From positions 2,299,501 to 2,363,500 of the forward strand of contig JAMXBD010000025.1 in assembly GCA_024138025.1 (NCBI GenBank): 64,000 nucleotides of DNA, given 5' to 3'. The notes below the pieces were generated by a model. That model saw nothing but the letters and a program-made list of their open reading frames with translations. It did not search any database and was not told where the DNA came from. The stretch is from Combretum micranthum (Eukaryota > Streptophyta > Magnoliopsida > Myrtales > Combretaceae). The position numbers and the translations under genes were made by a program. Positions within the stretch are counted from its first letter, which is position 1. Each line of letters opens with the position of its first letter. Shown piece by piece: positions 35,807-47,730 of this stretch.

Positions 35807-35843
<37 letters not shown>

Positions 35844-36200
35844 TAGCTATTACCGGAACGGTTCAACCATTCCAATGGTCAAATTTGATAGGTGTATTTT
35901 TTCTTTGCTAGAAAATATGGTAGGTGTACAAAGTATTGAATAATTAAGTAGTTGAGCATAAGCTAAATGGGTCTGGTTCTATAGTGAGATCATAAGCCAA
36001 TAAATTAGCCTATATTCTAATCAAATTAGGGTCATCTTAAGAAATCCTTGTCTAAGTTCATCTATCAATACATTCACTTAAGTTTTGTCCATTGTTTTAA
36101 AAATTGTGGTAACTAAACTCTCTTTTGATACCATGAAATAGTTATTCTTTCTAGTTTTTCACCGTTGTTATGAATATTCCTCTTCTAGTACGTAGTACCT
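35047..36200. other. Non-coding spacer with A-tracts
   Basis: Includes A-runs at about 35324-35341 and 35811-35837 (about 27 A). No gene or paired repeat recognised. Confidence 0.4.
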
Positions 36201-36400
36201 CATGAAAGATATCTTCTTATGAAGGAGCATCCAAATTTGGCTACACCCTTCATTGAGGGTGTGCCAAATAAGCTTGTGGGGCTCTTGCAGTCCCACATGC
36301 GATACATAGGACGCCACAAGCTTATTTGGTACATCCTCAATGGAGTGTGTAGCCACAATTTGAGCGGTCCAAGGATCACCCATCTATCTCTCATCCTTAT
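36201..36400. repeat. Long hairpin (near-perfect inverted repeat)
   Basis: Arms of about 95 bp fold around a short loop near 36296-36306. The best part pairs GGCTACACCCTTCATTGAGG, then TGTGCCAAATAAGCTTGTGG, on the left with nearly the same phrases read inward from the right (36310-36356); the outer arms are looser. Overlapping open frames on both strands here arise from the palindrome. It could be a small MITE or a MIRNA/siRNA precursor; no known miRNA was recognised. Confidence 0.8.
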
Positions 36401-37552
36401 GATATTTTACAAAAGTAATCCCTCACATATCTCAGACAACTAAATGAAATATTCAAAAGTAATTCAATAAAAGTTATGCGGAGTGACCTTGGTAAGATCT
36501 GAATGGTAACTTTCTATTAGTATCACAAACAAAACACAATTACTTCTTCACAATCTCCAAGAATCCATCAAGTGCTTCTGCCATTCGAAATTGTCCCGAA
36601 AAAGCTTGTGTGTTTCAAATGATTGTAGTTAACACTTAGATTTATTTTCTTATTTATTTTTCATTTACACTGGAAATAAAAAATTCCAATATTATCCATT
36701 CCGTATTAAGACATTAGGTTATAAATCCATTAGCAAGTAACACTTGTACTTTGACATCAAATTCTCATTTATTATTTTCTTTGGGATGGTTTTTTTTATG
36801 TATCTTCATTTCTTGAATAGATAACGTTCTTATATAGACACCCATGAACGGCTAGGAGCCATCTTAATAAGTGATCAAGTTGCAAAAAAATATCTATTTG
36901 CTTAGGGTATTATTCAAATGAATTTTCATATAGATTTACTTTTTCTATTTATTTTATGTTTACATATTATATGATAAAACCATATACATATATATATATA
37001 TATATATTACAAACTCAATGTTTTTTTTTTGGAGGGGTAGAGAAATTATAGACTCTATATGATATCTACTGTCCTGTATCCTATAAAGAGTGAGTATAAG
37101 TATTATAGGATAGGTTCCGCATTATACCTTACGAGTTGGGTAGGGTAACATCTTACCCAACCCATCTTCTACCTGCTCACTCCCACCACACATGATATGG
37201 ATTCATTAAAAATGATAAACCATTAAGTAAATAAATCTCTCATGAGATTATTTAAGAAAATACATTTTTTTATATAATGGTTATCATTTGTAAAAAATAG
37301 TAAAACATAGCTTTACAAAACTTTTAAATAACTTTGATATATTTCAGTTATTTTAACTTATGTTCCATTACCATTGTTATTGATGAACCATGGGTGGTTA
37401 CAATCTTATTTTGATGAGAAAACATATTGCACGAATGCTCCACAACTTGGTTAAATTACATTTAACAAGCAAAACTTGTTTTTGATATATTTAAACTTTA
37501 ATGTGCATATATGAGTTCGTGTTTGTATATGTGTTATTCTCTGTAGATTGTG
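36401..37552. other. Non-coding spacer
   Basis: TA microsatellite at 36988-37006. A patch with TGGGTAGGGTAAC and TTACCCAACCCA (37137-37165) is a short palindrome of MITE type. Nothing else recognised. Confidence 0.35.
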
Positions 37553-38470
37553 TAAGAACAAATTTTCATACCTCAGTCTTGATCACTACCTTAATTGTAG
37601 ACTTTGTCGAGGGCTCAATTGGTCTAATCAAAGTATAAATCCAAGGCATAACGAGTGAAACAAAACAAAATGCACAGACTTGGTCACAAGTCATACAAAG
37701 GCTTGACAAGTTTAACTCCAGGGCGTAATAAGTTTGAATTAAGGCTCGACAAGCACGACTTTGTCAAGGGGTAAATTGAGCGCGACGAGTTTAGAGTGCA
37801 ACAAATCTAGGGCGTGATAATTTAAAAAATAGTTATTGTAGACTTTCAAATTCGACCGTTGAAGTTTCTTTTAGTAGAAAACGGCTATGTTTTTTAAAGC
37901 TGCTATATATAAAACGTTTTGGAGTGTTTATTTTATTATTTTTTTTTAGAGAAAGGAAAGAGAAGAGAGTAGAGTAGAGCTTAACTTATGAAGATTATAT
38001 AAAAATACTCTCTCATTTTGTGTTTGCATTTGTCAAGTAGATAGTATCATTCGTAATATTAGTGAACTAATATTATATGGCACTATTCATATGTTTTGTT
38101 TGTGAGTGTTTTAGTGAAATCCTCCTGTATTTGAGACAATAGGTGAAGTCTTTATGTGTTGATGCGTTTATGTGAAGTCTTATGTGATATAGGCAATTAG
38201 TGAAGTCCTCTTAACGAGACATTTGTGAAGTCCTCTATTGGTCAAGCATTGTTGTGAAATCCTCTTTGTGAGGCAATTGTTTTGTCTGAATGAAATGCGT
38301 GAAGTCCTCCTTGAGTGAGATAATTGTGAAATATAGAGACTAGAGGGCAGGTCAACTCTATGTTAAATCTAGTGTAATCTTCTTATTCCTCTATCTCTTT
38401 ATTATTATTGTTGCAATTTGCGTAAAAAAGATAAAAGAGATAATGGTTGGTTAGGTGAACTAAAAATTGG
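37553..38470 (+). mobile_element. Copia/SIRE-type LTR relic
   Basis: Shows the layout of plant SIRE/Maximus-like LTRs in plus orientation: CTCGACAAG/GACTTTGTCAAGG phrases (37690-37780), CCGTTGAAG (37858), a TATA box in GCTATATATAAAACG (37903-37917), then a transcribed part with repeated GTGAAGTCCTC motifs (38110-38330). Possible start TGTAAGAAC at 37553; the end is unclear. No primer site or coding region beside it. Confidence 0.45.
38110..38330 (+). repeat. GTGAAGTCCTC-containing repeat units
   Basis: The motif GTGAAGTCCTC or a variant (GTGAAATCCTC, GTGAAGTCTT) recurs at least seven times with irregular 25-50 bp spacing, partly alternating with GAGGCAATTG/GAGACA phrases. Confidence 0.75.
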
Positions 38471-38754
38471 TTTAGAAACCCGCTTTGTAGCTTCGCTTCG
38501 CGTATGTGCATGTAACAAGCCTAGCTGCATTGCCAGCAGTTATAACTTTTAATTTTTTATATAAAAAAATATATAGGATGTCAAAATTGCCTCATTTCTT
38601 TTTAATTATATACTTTGGGTTTTTTCCATTTTTAAAGCTTATTTTTGTGTTTTTTTCATCTTCATATCCAATATTCTACATTTATTATCATTAAACCAAG
38701 TTAAATAGAAACCCTATTCTATTCTTAAATTTCAACTTATGTTTTAGGCTAATT

Positions 38755-38939
38755 AATTTTTATATGAACAATTGAGTCTAATCGAATCAAATATGAGCTT
38801 ATTGAGTATTAATACAAGTTGAGTTTACGCTTAGAAAATAAAACCCAATCAAGTTGAAGCTCGAATTTTGAATTTTTCATTGAAGTCGAGTTCAAAGTTG
38901 GCACGGTAGCATCTCAACTCAACCCATTTACAGTCTTAC
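38755..38939. mobile_element. hAT-like relic with AGCTCGA motifs
   Basis: The right tip read inward is TAAGACTGTAAATGGGTTGA, and the interior has AAGCTCGAATTT/GTCGAGTTCAA phrases, as in the 34615 element. The left end is not identifiable. Confidence 0.4.
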
Positions 38940-39034
38940 TATTTGCAATTATTTAACCCCATTCCATTTTCACCATTCAAATTCGAATATCAATATGTTA
39001 TAAACTCAAAGTTGGTTCCATTTTCCATAAATAG

Positions 39035-39662
39035 TTAAGGGTGGGCATAGTTCAATTAACCAATCCATGAGCCCATTTTTTTAACTGAACCAAAATAGTC
39101 ATTTTTTAAATCCTAAAACTAAATTGTGCCTTAACGGTTAATCATTTTTTTGGATTAATATTTTTGGTTTTTGGTTTTAAACTATTTAACGTAATGGTTA
39201 ACCAAAAGTTGCAATTAATCATATTTTCTGTTATTCCATAAAAAATTAAATCCTTTTACTTCATTATTATTACATTCAAATATTGTAAATTGACAAGTTA
39301 AATATCAAATTACATTCAAAAAGTACAAATCAACAAGTTAAATAACTATAAAACCAACAACAAATTAGGAATATAATTTTAATATAACATTACATAAATT
39401 AAAACTTTATATTTTTCCCCATTTTTTTCAAATTACAACACAACAATAACATAATAATTAAAACATAAATGTTTGAATTATCGGTTTTGTAACGATTAAT
39501 TGTTAACCATCGGTTTCTAATAGTTACAAACTGAAATCGAATATCGGAAAACATAAAAACCATTATCCTAAACCGAAACCAATGAACTAGTTAACTATAT
39601 TTTGCAAATTGATTTTTCAGTTTTTGTTCGATTTTCGTTTTTATGATTTTTTTCCCACCCAT
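39035..39662. mobile_element. Non-autonomous hAT element (GGGTGGGCA family)
   Basis: Flanked by perfect 8-bp copies of ATAAATAG (39027-39034 and 39663-39670). The tips carry GGGTGGGCATAG on the left and CCCACCC on the right. The interior is rich in AACCGAAAC/TCGGTTTT phrases, typical of this plant family. Non-coding, 628 bp. Confidence 0.8.
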
Positions 39663-39670
39663 ATAAATAG

Positions 39671-42059
39671 TCACGGAACTTGTAGTGGACTTTGTAACTA
39701 GAACTTTTGGAACTTGAGTGGATAACAATTTTATAATGAGATTTAAGTATACTACAATTCATGGGCTTTTTTACTTATTCACCTTTCCAGAGGGTCTGCA
39801 AGGTTGATCCTCTTATGGAGATTACCGGAAACGGTCAGCAAACTCAATTAGGAATAAAAAAAGATTTCGGGAACAACTTTTGTTTAAAAAAAACAAAAAA
39901 TATTCAATTAGTGCACTTAAAAGCTTACCAAACCGTTATTGAAGGAAATTGATGTTTATACAGGGAGACTTCTTCAATTGGCATATAGAGAAGAGCTACA
40001 AGGTATTTCCCTTTCGTGACTTTCTTCGATAGAGCCCTTTTAGATCAAAGTGGAAGGTCGTTAAGTTGAATTCCTTGTATTGTCATTTAACTCTCAATTT
40101 GTAATTACTTCCGCCTGATAGGGTTTTTAGTAAATCTTGAAATACATATCCAAGGAAAAGTGTTAACGTTTTATTTTTTATTTTTTATTTTTATTTTATT
40201 ATTTTTTGGGGGGCCAAAGAAGGAAAGTGTTAAGGTTAAAAACACAAAAGCTATCCCCTAGTCCACAAAGTGAAGCTTTCACATCATGGTCTCGTCATTG
40301 AAAGTCTATAAAGGGTTGTAACCAAATATAAATGCAGAATGATATATATTAAGTCCATATTAGGGTCATCCCTAGGAAAATATTGATTTTTCCATGGCAA
40401 TTAGATTGCATTTTATGTATGTGAAAGGAATTTGTCAAGGATTACACCATGAGCATCTTAAAAAATTTAATAAGTTGAAAGAATCCTGTTAAGAAATGAT
40501 CAAGTGAGCTTGGTGCATTTTTAAAAGATTAGAAGAATCAACTTTTTATATATTCATTATGAAAAATATATTAGTTGAAATTTAGCTCTTACATATGAAA
40601 TAAAATAAAATCATATTAAACTAATACATAAAACTTGTGTAAAATTTCTGTTTTTTAGAAAAACAAAATCAAAATATTGTTAAATAAGAATAGGCAAGTA
40701 GAGTGAAATGAGTGAATTGACACCAATATAAGTAATATGATTTATTTTCATAATAGCTTTTCAACATTGTTTTATTAGCAATAGCCAAAAAAATTGAATA
40801 TGAGTTATTAGGTAATCAATCATTTTATAATCCATATTATTTATATAACTAAATTATTAAACAAAAAAAGGCTGTCCAATTAAGTCATATACTAATATTT
40901 TATTCGATAATATTGAAAACAATTGTAATATGTATGTGTAATAATTATTGATGAAGTACTGAAATTTTATTTCGTTAGATGTAACGTTGTAATAAATTAA
41001 TTTATTGTTGTTAATTGTATGGAGAAGGCAGTTTAAAAGAAAAGTGAAAAGAAATATGATTCAAGTAATAAATGCATCTTTAGAAAATAAGAAATATGTC
41101 AAACTTTGTGATTATTTTTAGTATCTTATTAATATTTTTTCTCTTTTTTTAATATGGAAGATAGTGTTACAAAAGGTAATAAGAATTCAATTATATGTTA
41201 TCTCTTCCAAATTAGCAAAAAGAATAAATGGTATTAATAAGATAATAAAAATTACCGCAAAAAAGTTTGACTGGGTATTTTTGTTACCAATTGAATTTTT
41301 GTACAAGCCTTAGGTACCAGATATGACCTTTGCCCAAAAAAATAAAATGACAATTATGAAATTCAAACCCAATATCTCATAGCTGTAAAATCAAATACTT
41401 AAACACTTATCTATGTCTAATATTATGTCATATTTTACTCTTTAATATATATGTATACACATTATATATTTTTTGCTTTAAAAAAATACTTTAAAAATGA
41501 ACTCCTTTTCAAGCTTAGCAGCATTGAGGCCCTATTGGCACCACTTAAATCCATTAATAGTTGCAATATGTTGATTGGGGTGTATTAAGGTTAACACCAC
41601 AACCATTTAAAGAGTTTAAGCTTGTAAATATGGTATGGGTCATTATATTTATCTCTTACTTGTAGGCCAAGACTTTGATTTTGATTAAAACCAATCAAGT
41701 GGACGACTTAATTTTACTGGGGTTGAAATGAGTGCACAGAGAATTGAACTTATGACCTTCTTTTCTGATACCATGTTAAAGTTAGCATCATAACCATCTG
41801 ATCTAAAAGTTTAAGCTTGTGGATATAGCATAGGCTATTATATTTATTATGTAACAGTGTGTTTAAATAAATAAGTGCATCTTCTATCAATTATTTGACA
41901 AATGAGACAAGGGGATGGAAAAGAGTACATATTACGCACCAAATTATGTATACATGCATGATATGTATAATAAATAAAATTTACATAATATATATAATAC
42001 ACTATGTAGATGTATAATTCAATTATAAGGGCTTTGAACATAATATTTTTATTTGGGTT
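39671..42059. other. Mostly unrecognised non-coding, with element relics
   Basis: At 41257-41335 there is one end of a MITE (TAGGTACCAGATATGACC on the right). At 41340-41540 a diverged relative of the 17140-17350 sequence (tRNA-like A/B boxes on the minus strand, then a TTTTGCTTTAAAAAAATACTTTAAA stretch and a CCCTATTGGCACC end). At 41700-41790 a third such fragment. The open frame at 39761-39952 is not recognisable. Confidence 0.4.
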
Positions 42060-42610
42060 TAACTTTCTGGGTTAATGTTAGAGGGCCTAAAAAGTTAAGC
42101 TCAGCTTATTTGGGATGATGAAGAGAGATTTAGCATTGTAGACTTGAAGTAGAGTCTATTAAATTTGACCTACCCAAATTCCAACATTTCTCAAATTGAC
42201 TCACACACATCACAACTAAAGACTTTAATAGCCTGAACCCATGAGAGAGTCTATTTCTATATCCATTATGAGAAGGACTTATCCAAAACTTAGGTCATTC
42301 GTCTGTCTGATCTGACAAAGAACAAGGACAGCTAGATTTCCTATAAATACTTATAATCCCACCTCATTTGGATAATAGAAATTTTGGACAAATGTCATTA
42401 TGCTGCTGAATTTTCATTTTTGTGAATTAAACACTTGTCGTACTTAAGAACAGTTATCGATTCATCATACATAATGAAGTTGATACTTTTGATCTTCCTT
42501 ACTTGTCGCATGTCTATTAGAGCCTATTGAGACTGTCTCCTCCTTCCCACACGATTCTCTCTTTATCATTTCTTTACTTGTTGTTTTCTTAAATCATGCA
42601 TAATGAGATA
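42060..42610 (+). mobile_element. Diverged gypsy LTR relative, opposite orientation
   Basis: Shares the order of landmarks of the 591-1239 LTR when that is read on its own strand: GGGATGATGAAGAGAGATTT near 42113, TGAGAAGGACTTA near 42269, TATA box CTATAAATAC at 42341, ACCTCATTTG just after, and GAGACTGTCTCCTCCTTCCC near 42530. Similarity is patchy, and the ends are not defined. Confidence 0.5.
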
Positions 42611-43899
42611 ATCACATAATATACATATAATCATTGTAATCAGATTCTTATCTCTATATGCTAATAATAATTATTTTAAAAAGTATTTATTTAATGACGA
42701 TGCATTATAGGAGTCTTATCAATATTTACCTATCCCTGTCATATCCATTATTTGAATCTATATATGTTTTCAAATAGGATTAGCGTGGAATCTACTCCAA
42801 AGATTTGGTAAATCGGGTCATACCTTCCTTATCCTCGTATGATGGCGGCGGCTGTGCTGCGATGCAGCTGTATGGTCACTAAAAACTAGAATTTTCCTGG
42901 AATATTCATTATCGAACACTGGGTGATATATATGGAAAAAGGTATAATATAAAAAACGAGACAAACTCTTCCTGAAAAAGGTCGGGTGATTTTTTAATGG
43001 GGTAAAAGATGTTTGAACGGCTGCGATGCTGCATATATCATATTTTCTTTCCCGACAAATCCTCATGGTTGTCAATTTTGCCATTTTGACTGTCTTCGAA
43101 TTACAAAAGATGAAGAAGACTCAAACAACGTGTTGAGTGGACCCAAGATGTTCCTCCTTGTATGCTTCGAAGCTTCATGTGCATATATATTCTATATTTT
43201 ATATAGAATATACATGGGAAAACGGAAGAGCACTAAATTTCTGTCGTGCTTTGGATCCATAGTGATTTCTATTTAAAACGGAATAATCACAATTTGCCTT
43301 TTCCACTTATAGGTTCAAGTATGCGTTTCTGTTAATATTTTATAAGAAAATTCTACGTTCTCATCATAGAATTATACTGTTAATATTATAGAATAAATTT
43401 AATTATAAAAAAATTAGTCTAAAATAATTTAAAAGGTACAATTACAATTAAAAAATTTTTGAACAGATCATTAATGTGGCTGGAGCAATCCTATTATAAC
43501 CTTCATATAATTGTAGGATTTTCCAATCTTATAATGCAAGGCTGATGAGGTGCATCTACTTTACAGAATATCATGGGTAGGCTAAAACAAAAGCAAAGTC
43601 ACTGTCACTAGCCTGTCACATATTAAATGAGTAGTACGTGGTAGTTTTAAAAAACTACTTATGTATTAAATTTTTTTAATATAAATTAATATGTTATTAA
43701 TCAATTTATATGAGGTATTATTAATTAGGACTTAATACCATTTAATAAATGCCAGAAAGCCCCAAAATTTGAGATGGTGATGGTTGTTTGGATAGTTGTA
43801 AAAGCAGTCTTTTTTTTTTTTTTTCTTTTAATGCTTCAAGGTCGTCCACCAAAACATGGCGTCGTTGTCATGGAATCAAGTTTTTAATAAGCAATTAAT
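42611..43899. other. Non-coding, nothing recognised
   Basis: Open frames at 42818-43084 (minus) and 43013-43276 (plus) overlap on opposite strands and match no family I know. A short palindrome lies at 43186-43212. Confidence 0.35.
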
Positions 43900-43907
43900 A
43901 TTAGGAT

Positions 43908-44842
43908 TAAGGATGCACACAGAATGATTTGGTTTAAATTTTTTTTTAAATCAAACCAAACCATAATTTATTATTTGATTTTTTTTATTTTAAACCAAAT
44001 CATTAAGTAACAGTTTGGTTCGGATTAAAAATTTTCTAAATCATTATATAACAGTTTGATTCAGTTTAGATTATGGATTAAATCAAAATTATAATTAAAA
44101 AATTTTTTTGTTCTAGTTTTTTATATTTGTATAGATACTTAAATATTTATATCACCTTCCAAAGTTTATATTATAAACCATGACAAAATACTTTATGAAT
44201 TCATGATACTTTAATACATAGTTATCTACAAAATCAATTACCCACAAGTAAAATACATTCACGAACTAATACATAGTAAGTCATAATTTATAATTTTTAA
44301 TAGAACCATCAAGTCAATCTTCTACTAATAAATTTAGCCAAATAAAAAATCATTCATCAATAAAATTCCTCAACAAATAAAATGATTCGCTAATAAAATA
44401 CTTTAAACAATTAATATATAATAAGGATTTATAACTAAATAAATAAATATTATACTTTAAAAAGTTAAAAAGCATTAAAAAATAATAGTTCATCATCAAC
44501 AAAAGAAATATCATGAGCCTAAAAAACAAATTTAAAAATAAACAAGTTGAATTTAATTAATATTTATCAAATAATAAATATAAAATGAAATCATATGAAC
44601 ATATATGACATTTAATCAATTATCATAAAAAAAATTATAGTTATAACTTACAAGTAAAATATCATTATATTTTTTTAAAACGGTTTGGTTTAGTTTTATA
44701 GATTGACTTAATTTACCTTCTAATCAAATCATAAACTTATAGATTAGTTCAGATTAAAAAATTTTTAAATCAAATTATTTTTAATTTGGTGTAGTTTGAT
44801 TATTAATTGGTTCGTTTCTATTGATTTTTTTACCCACGTTTA
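43908..44842. mobile_element. hAT-like non-autonomous element
   Basis: The tips TAAGGATGCACACAG and, inward from the right, TAAACGTGGGTAAAAAAATC resemble each other. The flanks ATTAGGAT (43900-43907) and ATTAAGGT (44843-44850) match 6 of 8. Both subterminal regions carry GGTTTGGTTTA and AATCAAACCA-type motifs on opposite strands. About 935 bp, non-coding. Confidence 0.6.
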
Positions 44843-44850
44843 ATTAAGGT

Positions 44851-45361
44851 TACACATGAAACGATCGTTATCGAAACTAACAGAATTCGTGTTTCGCAAT
44901 TTTTTAATCAAAGAGAAGAAAACGGCGGAAAAGAATCGATATAAAAGGAAAAGGTGAATGTGAAAGCAGCTGAAATTTCCACCTTGTGTTTGGAAAAAAG
45001 TGGGGGAACAAGAGGTACAAAAGCTTCATTGCCTTTACTAGTTGGTTTTGCATGCAAATGATAGCTTATTTAATTTCTATATTATTTTAATAAGGAAGGT
45101 AATTTTCGTCATTTTTAATTTCATATATTTTAATTTCTTTCCTGTCGTTTTGTGTACCTAAATTAGTATCATCTTGATATATATACTATATTATTTAAAC
45201 ATCTATTCTAAATTAATTAATTAAGATTTCCACCAAATACCTTTAATTCTCCCAAGTTACACCACATTCATTATCTAATTTATATTCCTAATTGAACAGT
45301 TTAATTACGGTCAAACAATAATAAATGTACCAATAAAAATAATGTTTCATTATGTCATAAG
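44851..45361. other. Non-coding, possibly low-copy host sequence
   Basis: The segment 44855-45010 is less repetitive and slightly more G+C-rich (GAAGAAAACGGCGGAAAAGAATCG). No open frame or splice pattern supports a gene. Confidence 0.3.
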
Positions 45362-45930
45362 TAGGAGTATAAATGAGTTAAACTACTCGGGAGTTACTCG
45401 AGATCAACTCGTTTTCACTCAGCTTAGTTTGAGCTCGATCAATAAACGAGTCGAGTCAAGCTCAAACTCAAAATAAAACTTGTTTATCTAAACGAATCGA
45501 ACTCAAGCTTTAATTTAAGCTCGTGAGCCGACTCATGAATAAGCTCATTTAAGCTCATTAAAAGGCCTGCAATTAGGCTAGTTAACGGGCTCATTAATAA
45601 GCTCATTAGTGGATTTATGAATTTTTTTATACATAATATATTACCTATAACTATATAACAAAAGCAATAAAAACTAATTTCTATTTAATAATTATATTAT
45701 TATAACAATATTTTTATATTATATGTTAGGTTTAAAAAAAGAAAAATGAGCTATCTAAATCAGTCTAGCTAGAACTTAAATTTTAGCCTCGATAAAAGCT
45801 TGTTAGGCTTCATAAAAAGCTCGGATCGACTCGAGCTTATTTCATAAACGAGTCGAGCTCAGGGTTAAAATTAGGCTTGTTTAACTAAACGAGTCAAGCT
45901 TGAGCCTTAATTTTAGACTTGATAGCTTTT
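45362..45930. mobile_element. hAT-like element with dense AGCTCGAG motifs
   Basis: The left tip TAGGAGTATAAATGAG is followed by many copies of ACGAGTCGAG, AAGCTCA and GAGCTCG on both strands. The same family as 34615-35046. The right tip was not found, so the element is probably truncated. Confidence 0.55.
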
Positions 45931-46555
45931 ATTTTGCTTTTTTTTCATGAGCCATAATGACTATTATAGCATAGCTACGTAGGCCCATTATAACGCACTA
46001 ACATGAGAAATCAAATTTGGTACCTCAAGGATGTGAAGTTAAACCGAATACTACTAGGCTATAAGGTCATTAGCTTTTATTTCTCTTTCATTTTCAAATG
46101 ATACACTCTTTTTCGTTTTATAATTGACATAGGAAATTGCTATCTCTCTTTCGTGCTTTCTTCTCCATGTGATAAATTTTTTTATTAAAAGACTTACTAT
46201 TAGAGAAAAGTCAGATAATTATTATTTTTTTAACTAAATAATTATTTCTTATTGAAAACAGTATCTCATAACTTTTTTTTTTCGTATTTATTTGTTACAT
46301 TATATTAAATTTGATTATTATGAATTTTTAAAATCTGTATTATCTTATAACTGATTATTTGCGTGTAGCTGCTATCATAAAATGCATAATTATGAGAAAT
46401 AACATCCTAGTGGACAGAACAAGTACTCTCTTTTGTACATTCAGTAGTTATTTGTTATTGTATAATGCATTGTTGAATATGAGAAATTGCAGTCTGACTT
46501 TTATTTGCTGGGGGCAAGAAATGTGGTTTTTGTTTTTCTGGTTCTTTTGTTTCAG

Positions 46556-46788
46556 TACGAAACAGTGATAAGATTGAAGCTGCAAAGTTAAAACGGGTGA
46601 GTTATGATTCTTTGTAAATGTTCTTAAATTTGGTGAGAAAAAAAAAATTAAAAAAAAAAGATTCAAATGAAATTTTTGTAAATTCTTTGCAGGAATCTCA
46701 TAAAGTGTTCTGTCCCAGCTTTCAGTTATCAAATTATGAAAGCAACAACAAAAAAATGTTTAAAATTGTTGATCATGTCACTTATTGA
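46556..46788 (+). pseudogene. Orphan two-exon gene fragment
   Basis: A polypyrimidine tract ending TTTGTTTCAG is followed by a 41-base exon (46556-46596), a GTGAGT donor, a 96-base A+T-rich intron ending TTCTTTGCAG, then a second exon from 46693 that stays open to a stop at 46786-46788. Across the splice the reading is RNSDKIEAAKLKR then ESHKVFCPS. I do not recognise the family. No start codon, promoter or further exons were found, so it may be a decayed gene end or a captured fragment. It could also be chance. Confidence 0.3.
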
Positions 46789-47427
46789 TGGCTTTGAAAA
46801 AATATGACTAACAAATTAGTCATACGAATGACAATAAAGATCATAGTGTTAATTTTGATGGAGATATTTTTTTATATAGACAATATTATGTAAAAATCTA
46901 ATAAGATATTGGTGTTGTTTTCAAAAGAGAATTTGATGTTTTTGGGGGTAAGGATAGATATTATGGTGCATATAACCTATATAGCAAATAGTAATATTTA
47001 CGTAATCTTATGTTGTGGGTATTTTTCAGCCGTTTTTACATTGAAATTTTCGCCTAATATTTCTATTCATTGATATTATATGTAATTCAGTTGCATAAAT
47101 GTTTTGCAGTTAAACATGGATTCGTCATGATTGAGTCCGCACACACACCATAGGAGCAACATCTGCCAATGGTTTATAAATGGAATAATGGTTGCATTCT
47201 AAAATTTTAAAGTAAAATCGGTTTTATGAAAATTGAAAAAGTGTTGAGAAAATATTTAAGCAATTTAGAGTCTCAAAAATGAAATTTTCATTATCATGGC
47301 TTAAAATGATATGATTTCTATTCTGAATACGAGTAATGTAATGTAATTTCACCATACAAGCACAATCTACAATGTATTAAAAAATTACTTAAGTAATACA
47401 ATTCCTAGAAATTATGGTGTGTGTGCG

Positions 47428-47730
47428 TGCACATGACAATCATGGTTGTCAAAATCATGATTTTACTATTTATTGAAATGTATAAAATCGATAGAATCGT
47501 ATAAAATCGATAGAATCATATAAAATCGTGCAAAACCAAAAAATTATAAACATATAAAATCGTACATCTATATTAATATTTTTTTTTCTAAACTCTACAC
47601 CTAAACAATTTTGCATCCACTTTAATTAAGGTATAGAAGATCATTTTAGTAATTGGAGTTATATCAAATCATAAACTCGTAGAATCTTATATTTGACTCA
47701 CGATTTTACAATTATGATGACAATAGCTTT
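47428..47730. mobile_element. MITE with ATAAAATCG repeats
   Basis: The left end (GGTTGTCAAAATCATGATTTTAC) and the right end read inward (ATTGTCATCATAATTGTAAAATCG) form imperfect inverted repeats. Inside are three or four near-copies of TATAAAATCGATAGAATC (47488-47545). Confidence 0.5.

Noticed and set aside
36168..36443. Three overlapping open frames on both strands
   Set aside because: They arise from the near-perfect hairpin; the peptides mirror each other (VPNKLV..., HKLIW...) and match no family.
38110..38330. Possible CRISPR-like array
   Set aside because: Repeats are short, inexact and unevenly spaced, the genome is eukaryotic, and the context is an LTR relic.
42818..43276. Opposed open frames of 87-88 codons
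   Set aside because: They overlap on opposite strands, lack recognisable motifs, and show no splice sites or promoter that would decide between them.
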